Below are positions 57,819 to 64,000 of a stretch of DNA of 64,000 bases, piece after piece (positions within the stretch are counted from its first letter, which is position 1; every line of letters begins with the position of its first letter). The notes beneath the pieces are model-generated. The model was not told where the DNA came from and ran no database searches. It was given only the letters and a program-made list of their open reading frames with translations. The stretch covers positions 44,474 to 108,473 of the forward strand of contig JBKPPF010000018.1 in NCBI GenBank assembly GCA_046733475.1, written 5' to 3'. The position numbers and the translations under genes are program-made. The DNA comes from DATEOR01 sp046733475. Its GTDB lineage: Bacteria > Actinomycetota > Thermoleophilia > Gaiellales > Gaiellaceae.

Positions 57819-58778
57819 GTGACGGCGGTCGCGGGCCTGCGCCGGTGCCGTCTCGCCCTGCACGGTCCACTCGAAGCCCCTCCCGAGCAACTCGACGAGG
57901 CGCGCATTCGGCTCCGCGTAGCGGCTTTCGAGCTCGGCCCGGGTCTCCGCGCGCATCGGCGCGTACGAGCCCTGGTTGGCCACGGTGTCTCCGCGCAGTT
58001 CGAGCGGCCGGGCGCCGAGAAAATCGAGCACGCGCCGGAGGGTCTCGGCCCGCCTGCCGGCGAGATCCTCCACGGCCAGGACGAGCAGCTGCTCACGAGG
58101 AAAGCACGCGAGCCAGCGCTCGAGCTGGTCGGCGTAGAGGCCGCGCGCGAAATAGGAGTGGTGGCGGTGGTGATAGTGCTTGCGGCGCTCGCCGGTGCCG
58201 ATGCGGAAGCGCGTCGTCCCCGCCTCGAGCTCGACCTCCGACTCGGATGCCAGGCGGTCGGCCTCGGCCGCGAGCGCGTCCTCGAAAGACAGCTCTTCGC
58301 GCTTCGAGCGGCGCATCATCTGGTAATGCGAGTAGGCGCGCTCGACCGGATCGCGGAGGACGGCGATGAGCCTGACGTCCGGGATCGTGGCTGCCACACG
58401 CTCCGGTACGAGCGGGTGGAAGATGTAGTACGGCGTCGCCTCGCCGGCGACGACGTCACCGCCGCGCGCGCGCGCCCACCGTCGCTGGAGCGTCAGCGGG
58501 AAGAACGAGCGGTACCAGGTCGGACCGAGCAGGAAGCGCTCGTCGAAGAAGTGGATCTCCTTGTCGACCCACGTGACCTCGCCGCCGCCGCCGACGGGGC
58601 CGTGAAGGTCGGGGTGGAGCAGGAGCTGGTCGAAGAGCGTGGTCGTCCCGGCTCGCTGGGCGCCGATCACGAGGAACGAGGGCAGGATCTTCGCCCTGCC
58701 GACGACTCGCCGAATGTTGTCGCTCCGTGCGAGGCGTCCGCGGAATCCGCCGTCCTTCCGGCCCCGCTGCTTGCTCAC
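57816..58778 (-). CDS. Sulfotransferase (Sulfotransfer_1-type), paralogue A
   Basis: 320 residues. PAPS loop SFLVIGAQRAGTTTLFDQLL, KEIHFFDERF, GEATPYYIFHP, and the 3'-phosphate site LIAVLRDPVERAYSHYQMM. FARGLYADQLERWLACFPREQLLVL follows. A His-rich stretch (KHYHHRHHSYF) may contact a polyanionic acceptor. It resembles the adjacent gene at 58775 over most of its length, indicating a tandem duplication. GTG start overlaps that gene's stop (GTGA). Confidence 0.9.
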   Translation of the reverse strand: MSKQRGRKDGGFRGRLARSDNIRRVVGRAKILPSFLVIGAQRAGTTTLFDQLLLHPDLHGPVGGGGEVTWVDKEIHFFDERFLLGPTWYRSFFPLTLQRRWARARGGDVVAGEATPYYIFHPLVPERVAATIPDVRLIAVLRDPVERAYSHYQMMRRSKREELSFEDALAAEADRLASESEVELEAGTTRFRIGTGERRKHYHHRHHSYFARGLYADQLERWLACFPREQLLVLAVEDLAGRRAETLRRVLDFLGARPLELRGDTVANQGSYAPMRAETRAELESRYAEPNARLVELLGRGFEWTVQGETAPAQARDRRH

Positions 58779-59695
58779 GTTGAAGAGCTACGAGCGCTCT
58801 GGGCCCAGCTGAACTGGCGGCCGAGGAGGCGTTCCAGTCGCTCGTTGGGCTCTGCGTACCGCTCCTCGAGGCGCACCCGGACCCCGGGTTCGATCGCCGA
58901 GTAGGGCTTCTTGTTGTGCTCGGGGAAGTCGTCCAGCTGCCATTCGCGGAGGCCGAGGAACCCGAGCACCTCGGCGTAGGTCTCCTGCGGGCGGGCGAGG
59001 AGGTCCTCGGTGCCGACCACGAGCAGCTGCTCCCGGTCGAAGTGCTCGAGCCAGCGCTCGAGCTGGTCCGCGTAGAGCCCGCGCGAGAAGTAGGCGCGGT
59101 GCCGGTGCTGGTGGTGCGCCCGGTGTCCGCTCGGCAGGACCTGCTCGGTCTCGCTCATGAGGGCCTCCTCGACGCCCGCGAGGCGCTCCGGCTCGGCGGC
59201 GAGCGCTTCCTCGAAGCCGAGCTTCTCGCGGCCGGTGCGCGACATCATCTGGTAGTGCGAGTACGCGCGCTCGACGGGGTCCCGGAGCAGCGCGATGAGC
59301 CGGACGTCGGGGAGCGTCGCCGCGACCCGGGGCGGGACGGCAGGGTGGAACATGTAGTACGGCGTCGCCTCGCCGGCCTGTAGGTCGTGTCCCCGCTTCC
59401 GGTAGCGCTCTCGCGTCGCCGCGAGCGGAAAGAAGGAGCGGTACCAGTCGACTCCCTTCGTGAACTTCTCGTCGAAGAAGTGCGTCTCCTTGACCCACCA
59501 CACCGCCGCGTCGCCGCCGCTCGGGCCGGCCACGTCCGGATGGGCGAGGAGGTAGCGGAAGAGGGAGGTCGTGCCCGCGCGCTGCGCTCCGATGATCAGG
59601 AACGAGGGCAGGATGCGCCGCTTGCGGGTCGCGTAGCGGAAGCGGCGTCGCGCCGGTCTCAGGACGCGCTTGACGGGCGAGGGCAACGACACCAT
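58775..59695 (-). CDS. Sulfotransferase (Sulfotransfer_1-type), paralogue B
   Basis: 306 residues. Basic N-terminus (RVLRPARRRFRYATRKRR), PAPS loop SFLIIGAQRAGTTSLFRYLL, KETHFFDEKF, GEATPYYMFHP, 3'-phosphate site LIALLRDPVERAYSHYQMM, and SRGLYADQLERWLEHFDREQLLVV. The same His-rich segment (HRAHHQHRHRAYF) as in paralogue A is present. ATG 59695 is 6 bases after TATCAT, so the pair probably has its own leaderless promoter behind the exporter's terminator. Confidence 0.9.
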   Translation of the reverse strand: MVSLPSPVKRVLRPARRRFRYATRKRRILPSFLIIGAQRAGTTSLFRYLLAHPDVAGPSGGDAAVWWVKETHFFDEKFTKGVDWYRSFFPLAATRERYRKRGHDLQAGEATPYYMFHPAVPPRVAATLPDVRLIALLRDPVERAYSHYQMMSRTGREKLGFEEALAAEPERLAGVEEALMSETEQVLPSGHRAHHQHRHRAYFSRGLYADQLERWLEHFDREQLLVVGTEDLLARPQETYAEVLGFLGLREWQLDDFPEHNKKPYSAIEPGVRVRLEERYAEPNERLERLLGRQFSWAQSARSSST

Positions 59696-59701
59696 TCGAA
59701 G

Positions 59702-59707
59702 ATGATA
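59702..59707 (-). promoter_or_regulatory. -10 box (TATCAT) for the sulfotransferase pair
   Basis: TATCAT on the minus strand with exactly 6 bases to ATG 59695, immediately downstream of a terminator-like hairpin. Confidence 0.45.
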
Positions 59708-59727
59708 GAGGGCCGCGAAGGGCCCTC
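59708..59727 (-). terminator. Hairpin after the ABC exporter ATPase gene
   Basis: 7-bp perfect stem GAGGGCC / GGCCCTC with a 6-base loop, overlapping the ATPase stop codon and followed on the minus strand by TATCATCTT. It probably ends the exporter transcript. Confidence 0.5.
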
Positions 59728-60550
59728 AGACGTCGTCGTCCGAGCCTTCCCTCTTGAGGTGGAGGAACTCCTTGTACGCGTCGACGACGGTGTCCGCGTC
59801 GTCCCGCATCGAGATGCGGCCCTCGTGCATCCAGATCGCCTCGTCGCAGAGCTCGCGGATCGAGCGGAGGCCATGGCTCACGAGGACGATCGTCCGCGCC
59901 TTCTCCGTGAGCTCGCGCATCTTGTCGAAGGACTTCTCGCGGAAGCGGGCGTCGCCGGTCGAGAGCGCCTCGTCGATCATGAGGATGTCCGGGTCCATGT
60001 TGATCGCAACGGAGAATGCGAGTCGCCCGTACATCCCCGAGGAATATGTGCGCATCGGCATCTCCATGAAGTCGCCGAGCTCCGCGAACTCCGCGATGTC
60101 CTCGTACTTCGCGGCGACCTGCTCGCGGGAGAGGCCGGCGGCGAGCCCTCCAAGGACGACGTTCTCCTGGCCGGTGAGCTCACCCTTGAAGCCGACACCG
60201 AGGGCGAGGAGGGTGCTCACTCGCCCGAAGACCTCCACGCGGCCCTGGCTCGGCGGGAGGATCCCCGCCATCGTGCGGAGCAAGGTGGACTTGCCGGCGC
60301 CGTTGACGCCGACGACGCCGAGAGCCGTCCCGTGCGGGATCTCGAAGGAGACGTCGCGTACCGCCTTGATCTCGCGGATGATCCGCTCCCGCCGGCCGAG
60401 GCGGATGAGCGTCTTCTTCAGGGTCGGCTTCTTCTCGACGGTCGTCCGGTAGGTGACCGACAGGTCTTCGACCTTCACCGCCCACGGTGTGGCGCCGGGC
60501 GTCGGCTCGAGCATCACGGCCGGGTTCTCAGAGGCGGATCGCAAACTCAC
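59726..60550 (-). CDS. Polysaccharide ABC exporter ATP-binding subunit (Wzt/TagH type)
   Basis: 274 residues. Walker A GVNGAGKST, LLALGVGFKGELTGQENVVLGG, a signature-like YSSGMYGRLAFSVA, Walker B ILMIDEALSTGD, and VSHGLRSIRELCDEAIWM with the switch His. These are hallmarks of the Wzt/TagH/RfbE group, which powers export of O-polysaccharide or teichoic acid. The C-terminal carbohydrate-binding domain of some Wzt proteins is absent. GTG 60550 overlaps the permease gene by 23 bases; ATG 60514 is an alternative. Confidence 0.93.
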   Translation of the reverse strand: MSLRSASENPAVMLEPTPGATPWAVKVEDLSVTYRTTVEKKPTLKKTLIRLGRRERIIREIKAVRDVSFEIPHGTALGVVGVNGAGKSTLLRTMAGILPPSQGRVEVFGRVSTLLALGVGFKGELTGQENVVLGGLAAGLSREQVAAKYEDIAEFAELGDFMEMPMRTYSSGMYGRLAFSVAINMDPDILMIDEALSTGDARFREKSFDKMRELTEKARTIVLVSHGLRSIRELCDEAIWMHEGRISMRDDADTVVDAYKEFLHLKREGSDDDV

Positions 60551-61394
60551 GCTCCCTGGAGATGAAGAACAGGGTTCCGGCCACCACCGTGGCCACAGCC
60601 CAGACGAGGCTCGCCGCCAGAAGCCCGGCCGGCGGCATCCTTCCCTCGATGACGGCGTCGTTGAGCGAGCCCAGCATCGGATACATCGGGTTGCAGTAGA
60701 GGATCGGGCGCAGCTTCTGGGGCACGTCCTCGGCGTAGAAGAGGATCGGCGAGGTGTAGAGCCAGATCCGCGTGAAATACGGGAGGAAGTTCGTCAGGTC
60801 GCGGAAGTAGACCTGCGACGTCGCCGTGAACATCGCCGCGCCCGCGCCGAACACCGTGATGAGGGCGATGATCGGGATCGCCCAGAGGAGCGCAGGCTTG
60901 ATCGGCAGCCCCACGGCCACGTGCACGACCGCGTAGACGGCGAGCGTCGGCAGGAAGCGCATGAAGGACTCGAGCACGGACTCGAGGGGCAGGAGGAGCC
61001 GTGGGAAGGCCGTGTTGAGGATGAGCTTCCCTCCGCCGACGACCGAGCGGGCGCCGCGCGAGACCGAGGTGCTCACGAGCCGGAAGGCGAAGAGACTGAG
61101 CATCAGGTGGGCGAGAAAGATGGACCCACGTCCGCCGCCGCGGATGATGTACACCAGGGTGAAGTAGACGATGCCGAGCATCACCGGGTTGAGGATCAGC
61201 CAGAGCTGGCCCAGCGTCGTGTTGAAATGCTGCGCGCGCAGGTTCGTGCGCGCGAGCTCGTAGAGGAACTGGCGGCGCGCCCAGAGCGCGCGGAAGTACG
61301 GGCCGAGAGGCGGCAGGCCGACCCTGTGCGGCTCGTAGACGTGGTGGTCGCCGCTGAACTCGTCGCGCGGCCGCGTTTGTGCGACCGCGCTCAC
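60528..61394 (-). CDS. Polysaccharide ABC exporter permease (Wzm/TagG type)
   Basis: 288 residues, six predicted spans. RQFLYELARTNLRAQHFNTTLGQLWLILNPVM is the cytoplasmic amphipathic entry typical of ABC-2 polysaccharide exporters (gate helix), and FAGAA-like GAGAAMFTATSQVYFRDLTNFLPYF follows. It carries undecaprenyl-linked glycan across the membrane. GTG 61394 overlaps the TGA of an eight-codon leaderless mini-ORF (TGTGA). Confidence 0.93.
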   Translation of the reverse strand: MSAVAQTRPRDEFSGDHHVYEPHRVGLPPLGPYFRALWARRQFLYELARTNLRAQHFNTTLGQLWLILNPVMLGIVYFTLVYIIRGGGRGSIFLAHLMLSLFAFRLVSTSVSRGARSVVGGGKLILNTAFPRLLLPLESVLESFMRFLPTLAVYAVVHVAVGLPIKPALLWAIPIIALITVFGAGAAMFTATSQVYFRDLTNFLPYFTRIWLYTSPILFYAEDVPQKLRPILYCNPMYPMLGSLNDAVIEGRMPPAGLLAASLVWAVATVVAGTLFFISREREFAIRL

Positions 61395-61417
61395 AGTGGG
61401 CGCTCGTGGTGATTCAT
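61391..61417 (-). CDS. Leaderless mini-ORF (8 codons) before the exporter permease gene
   Basis: ATG 61417 is exactly 6 bases after a TAATCT box. It encodes MNHHERPL, and its TGA overlaps the permease GTG (GTGA). Such a short ORF could load ribosomes for the permease, which has no ribosome site of its own. Alternatively the GGAG before the ATG could act as a ribosome site on a longer transcript. Confidence 0.4.
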   Translation of the reverse strand: MNHHERPL

Positions 61418-61423
61418 CGCTCC

Positions 61424-61429
61424 AGATTA
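61424..61429 (-). promoter_or_regulatory. -10 box (TAATCT) upstream of the exporter genes
   Basis: TAATCT on the minus strand, 6 bases before the mini-ORF ATG at 61417 and 22 bases after the preceding phosphotransferase gene ends. Confidence 0.45.
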
Positions 61430-61451
61430 GTCGCTCGGGGCGGGCGTTCCT

Positions 61452-62192
61452 TCACTTGAGGCGGCCGGACGCGAGGATCGCGACCAGGTGGCCGACGACG
61501 GCAACCCCTGCGGCAACGGCGAGGGTGATGACCAGAATCCGGCTTCCGTCGAGGCCGTCCGCGAGCGAATCGACGACCGCAGCGGCGAGCGCGAGGACCG
61601 ACGCCTCGACCGCCTGGAAGGGCCGGATCCCCGGCAGGAGGCGCGGAGCCGCGGGCGCCGATTCCGGCTCCCGCGAGGGCACGGGCCGGTCGGATCGCCC
61701 GAGCGCATAGGAGACGAGGTGCGTCTCCGACTTGAGGAAGAGGATGAGCACCGACGCGAGGAGGCCGAGAGCCGTCCAGCCCCCGATCGAGTCCCAGCCG
61801 CCGTCCGCGCGCACGCCGATCGCAGCCGGGATCGCGGCCTCGGTCGAGTAGTGGGCGAGCTGGTCGACGTAGACGCCCACCGGAGAGAAATGCTTCCGCC
61901 AGCGTGCGACCTCGCCGTCGGAGCAGTCGAGGAGGAGCTGGAGCTGGACGAGGAGCACGCCGAGCACCGCCGGCCAGATCCCGGCGAACGTGAACGAGAG
62001 GGCGCCGAGCAGACCGGCCGGGATCATGAGCGCGGTGACGCCGTTCGCAGACAGCGGCGTCCGCAGGACGAGCCGGGTCAGGAAGGGCGAAAGCCGCCGC
62101 ATGTACAGCCGTCCGGCCCAGTGCTCGGCCCCGGGGCGGGCGAGCAGCCAGTCAGGCTGCGTCTCGGCGCGGAGTTCAGCGATCGACGGCAT
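61452..62192 (-). CDS. CDP-alcohol phosphatidyltransferase family protein with a changed motif
   Basis: 246 residues, about six spans. The family motif is DGxxAR-x8-GxxxDxxxD. Here LLDCSDGEVARWRKHFSPVG is followed by VYVDQLAHYSTE, so the last Asp, normally the catalytic base, is His. The rest of the motif is intact. Members move a phospho-alcohol between a CDP-alcohol and a second alcohol. Preceded by a glycerol-1-phosphate dehydrogenase gene (17-base overlap) and a nucleotidyltransferase gene. ATG 62192 is chosen because the longer frame has no similarity. Confidence 0.85.
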   Translation of the reverse strand: MPSIAELRAETQPDWLLARPGAEHWAGRLYMRRLSPFLTRLVLRTPLSANGVTALMIPAGLLGALSFTFAGIWPAVLGVLLVQLQLLLDCSDGEVARWRKHFSPVGVYVDQLAHYSTEAAIPAAIGVRADGGWDSIGGWTALGLLASVLILFLKSETHLVSYALGRSDRPVPSREPESAPAAPRLLPGIRPFQAVEASVLALAAAVVDSLADGLDGSRILVITLAVAAGVAVVGHLVAILASGRLK

Positions 62193-63234
62193 CGGCGTAG
62201 CGGGCGACCCGGTCGCGGATCTCGTCGTCGCCCAGATCGAGGCGCTCGAGGACCGTGTACCGGTCGGGCCGCGTGGAGGGCGCATGGGCGACGGCCGCGG
62301 CGAACTCCTCGTCCGAGAGGCCCAGGTCTCTGGGAAGCCGGGCGACGCCGTGCCGGCGCAGCGCCTGGTCGAGGAGCTCGAAGAGTCCGTCTTCCCGCAC
62401 GAACGAGGCGAAGAGCGCGCCGACCGCGACCTGCTCACCGTGGCTTGCACGGCCGGGATAGAGCGCGTCGATCGCATGCGAGATCTCGTGGCACGCACCG
62501 CTGCAAGGGCGGCTGGAACCGGCGACGGCCATGGCGAGCCCGCTGAGGACGAGCGCCTCGGCGAGGGTGCGCTGGAAGGAGTCCGAGCCGAGGTCGTCGG
62601 TGCTCCGGACGAGAGACTCAGCGCCCGAGCGCGCGAACGTGGCTGCGAGCCCGTCGATCGGCTCGCCCCGATCCTCGGCGGCGACTTCCCAGTCCGCGAG
62701 CGCGCTCAGGTTGCTGAGGGCGTCCCCGATCCCGGACCGGATCTGCTCCTCGGGCGAGCGGCGCACGTAATCCAGGTCGACGACGACCGCGATGGGGATG
62801 TGGACGCCGTAGGAGCCTTTGCGGGCCTCCTCGTCCTCGAGGGAGGCGACCGGCGAGGCGATGCCGTCGTGCGCGAGGTTCGTCGCCACGGAGACCATCG
62901 GCAGGCCGGCCTGGCTCGCCGCGTACTTCGCCACGTCGAGCGTGCGGCCGCCGCCGATCCCGACGACGGCGTCGTGGGAGCCCTCGCGGAGCTCCTCGAC
63001 GAGCCCGAGCGCCGCCGCCACGCTCCCGCCGCTGACGGAGTGGACGACACAGTTCTCGAGCGCCGGCTCGACCTCGGCGACGACCTCCTCGCCGAGCCCC
63101 GGGCCGACGACGACGGCCACGTGCCCGCCCGCCGAGATGCGCCCGTCGCTGAGGAGTCCGGGTAGCGCCGCGACGGCGCCGTTGCGCACCTCGATCGCGA
63201 GTGGGCAGGCGACCATGCGGGCTAGTAGCGCCAT
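62176..63234 (-). CDS. sn-Glycerol-1-phosphate dehydrogenase family protein
   Basis: 352 residues. The NAD(P)/metal pattern follows archaeal G1PDH (EgsA) and AraM: GIGGGRTLDVAKYAASQAG, VSVATNLAHDGIASPVASL, IPIAVVVDLDYVRRSPEEQI and SGIGDALSNLSALADWEVAA. A later HEISHAIDALYPGRASHGE holds metal-binding His. The archaeal enzyme reduces dihydroxyacetone phosphate to sn-glycerol-1-phosphate; bacterial members also do this. ATG 63234 has GGGAG 5 bases upstream. It overlaps the genes on both sides, so the three form one unit. Confidence 0.9.
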   Translation of the reverse strand: MALLARMVACPLAIEVRNGAVAALPGLLSDGRISAGGHVAVVVGPGLGEEVVAEVEPALENCVVHSVSGGSVAAALGLVEELREGSHDAVVGIGGGRTLDVAKYAASQAGLPMVSVATNLAHDGIASPVASLEDEEARKGSYGVHIPIAVVVDLDYVRRSPEEQIRSGIGDALSNLSALADWEVAAEDRGEPIDGLAATFARSGAESLVRSTDDLGSDSFQRTLAEALVLSGLAMAVAGSSRPCSGACHEISHAIDALYPGRASHGEQVAVGALFASFVREDGLFELLDQALRRHGVARLPRDLGLSDEEFAAAVAHAPSTRPDRYTVLERLDLGDDEIRDRVARYADAVDR

Positions 63235-63998
63235 GCGATCTCCCGTGCCCGGGCGAGGTCGGCGTCGTCGTCCACCTCGACCCAGTCCACACTTCCGATC
63301 GGCGCCGTTCGCACGGTCTCGCCTCTCGCCACGAGCTCCTGGAAGCCGTCCTCGTAGTAGAGGGAAGGGTCACGCCGCCAGATCGCCTCGAGCGCGTCGG
63401 CGAGCGGGGCTGCGGCGGCTGGGCCGATGAGGGCGACCCCGATGTATTCGCCGTCGGCCTCTCCGAGCTCCTTGGAGATCCGCTCCACCGCGCCATTTCC
63501 GCCGAGCGCGACCTTCATCGCCTCGCCTCCCGGAGGCTTCGAGCTGTCCACGGCGAGGACGAGCCCGTCGCCGTCTTCGGCCAGCAAGGTCGTCTCGACG
63601 CTGGGGGGATGCACCGTGTCGCCGTTCACGAGCAGCGCGCCCTCGGCGAAGGCCTCCCGCGCGAGCCAGAGCGAGTGCGCGTTGTTCCACTCCTCGGCGC
63701 GGTCGTTGAAGACCGGGCGAAGCGTGAGTTCGTGGCGCTCCTCGAGCTCGGGGACGATCTCGTCGACGCGGCCCGCCGCGAATCCCGTCACGACGGCGAC
63801 CTCCTCGACGCCCGCCCCGGCGAGGTTCGCGAGGACGAGGTCGAGGATCGTTCCGCTCCCGCCGAGCGGGAGAAGCGTCTTCGGAAGCTCGCGGGTCAGC
63901 GGCCCGAGGCGCCTGCCGGGGCCCGCCGCCAGCACGACTGCCTTCACGTCACGTCCGGGCGCATGGGACGACGGTTCTATCATGGCGCCTCGTCCCAT
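63222..63998 (-). CDS. Sugar/polyol-phosphate nucleotidyltransferase
   Basis: 258 residues, Rossmann-like NTP transferase. AVVLAAGPGRRLGPLTRELPKTLLPLGG is the nucleotide-binding N-terminus, VNDRAEEWNNAHSL and LLVNGDTVHPP give the metal-binding Asp, and EYIGVALIGPAAAAPL follows. Similar domains act on inositol-1-phosphate, choline-phosphate and glycerol-phosphate with CTP. With the next two genes it could make a CDP-polyol. Starts at 63998, 63983 (ATG) or a GTG near 63957 are possible; the window ends here, so the gene could be longer upstream. Confidence 0.85.
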   Translation of the reverse strand: MGRGAMIEPSSHAPGRDVKAVVLAAGPGRRLGPLTRELPKTLLPLGGSGTILDLVLANLAGAGVEEVAVVTGFAAGRVDEIVPELEERHELTLRPVFNDRAEEWNNAHSLWLAREAFAEGALLVNGDTVHPPSVETTLLAEDGDGLVLAVDSSKPPGGEAMKVALGGNGAVERISKELGEADGEYIGVALIGPAAAAPLADALEAIWRRDPSLYYEDGFQELVARGETVRTAPIGSVDWVEVDDDADLARAREIAWRY

Positions 63999-64000
63999 GA

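Noticed and set aside
1..64000. CRISPR arrays, insertion sequences, prophage or integration sites
   Set aside because: No direct-repeat arrays, transposase or integrase motifs, or flanking duplications were seen by eye on either strand.

Overview
The window looks like chromosomal DNA of a high-GC actinobacterium, most likely of the Thermoleophilia (Gaiellales or Solirubrobacterales type). This is an inference from the very GC-rich codon use, dense GTG/TTG starts, ATGA/GTGA overlaps, an aminofutalosine menaquinone pathway, and many genes whose start lies 6-10 bases after a TANNNT hexamer (leaderless transcription). No rRNA, tRNA, CRISPR array, insertion sequence or replication origin was seen. 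No gap between genes exceeds 300 bases.

Layout. Positions 1-14.5 kb hold housekeeping and envelope genes: the end of a 2-oxoacid dehydrogenase E2, a thioredoxin-fold protein without cysteines, a phosphodiesterase-type hydrolase, an isoaspartyl methyltransferase, GtrA, two large membrane glycosyltransferase-like proteins, a YmdB-type metallophosphoesterase, an M23-like protein, an ABC-2 exporter, and hemB-hemL. Positions 14.5-23.9 kb are a respiratory and menaquinone block: UbiD, a Rieske/cytochrome b6/subunit IV-cytochrome c complex, UbiX, MenG, polyprenyl diphosphate synthase, MqnE, MqnA and MqnC.

From 24 kb on, most genes concern surface glycans: a phosphodiester-glycosidase protein, DedA, a DegT aminotransferase and WbpM-like dehydratase, asparagine synthetase, a sugar-phosphate transferase, a DUF354 protein, an O-antigen ligase, GT2 and GT4 glycosyltransferases, a Wzm/Wzt-like ABC exporter and six sulfotransferase domains. 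Between them lie a LysR-maleylacetate reductase pair, an MFS transporter with a leader-peptide-like region, and an operon (39.4-45.3 kb) with a short fumarate-reductase-like flavoprotein, a two-subunit class I fumarase, phosphosulfolactate synthase (ComA), APS reductase, APS kinase and ATP sulfurylase.

Working model. Sat and CysC make PAPS, the sulfate donor for the six sulfotransferases downstream, suggesting a sulfated surface polysaccharide. CysH makes sulfite, and because no sulfite reductase is present here but ComA is, part of the sulfite may go to an organosulfonate. The last three genes (nucleotidyltransferase, glycerol-1-phosphate dehydrogenase, CDP-alcohol phosphotransferase) could make an unusual polyol-phosphate group upstream of the ABC exporter. 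On the gene-expression side, the window shows upstream stop codons reused as -10 boxes, leaderless mini-ORFs before exporter and membrane genes, CTG start codons, and convergent genes sharing palindromic stops.
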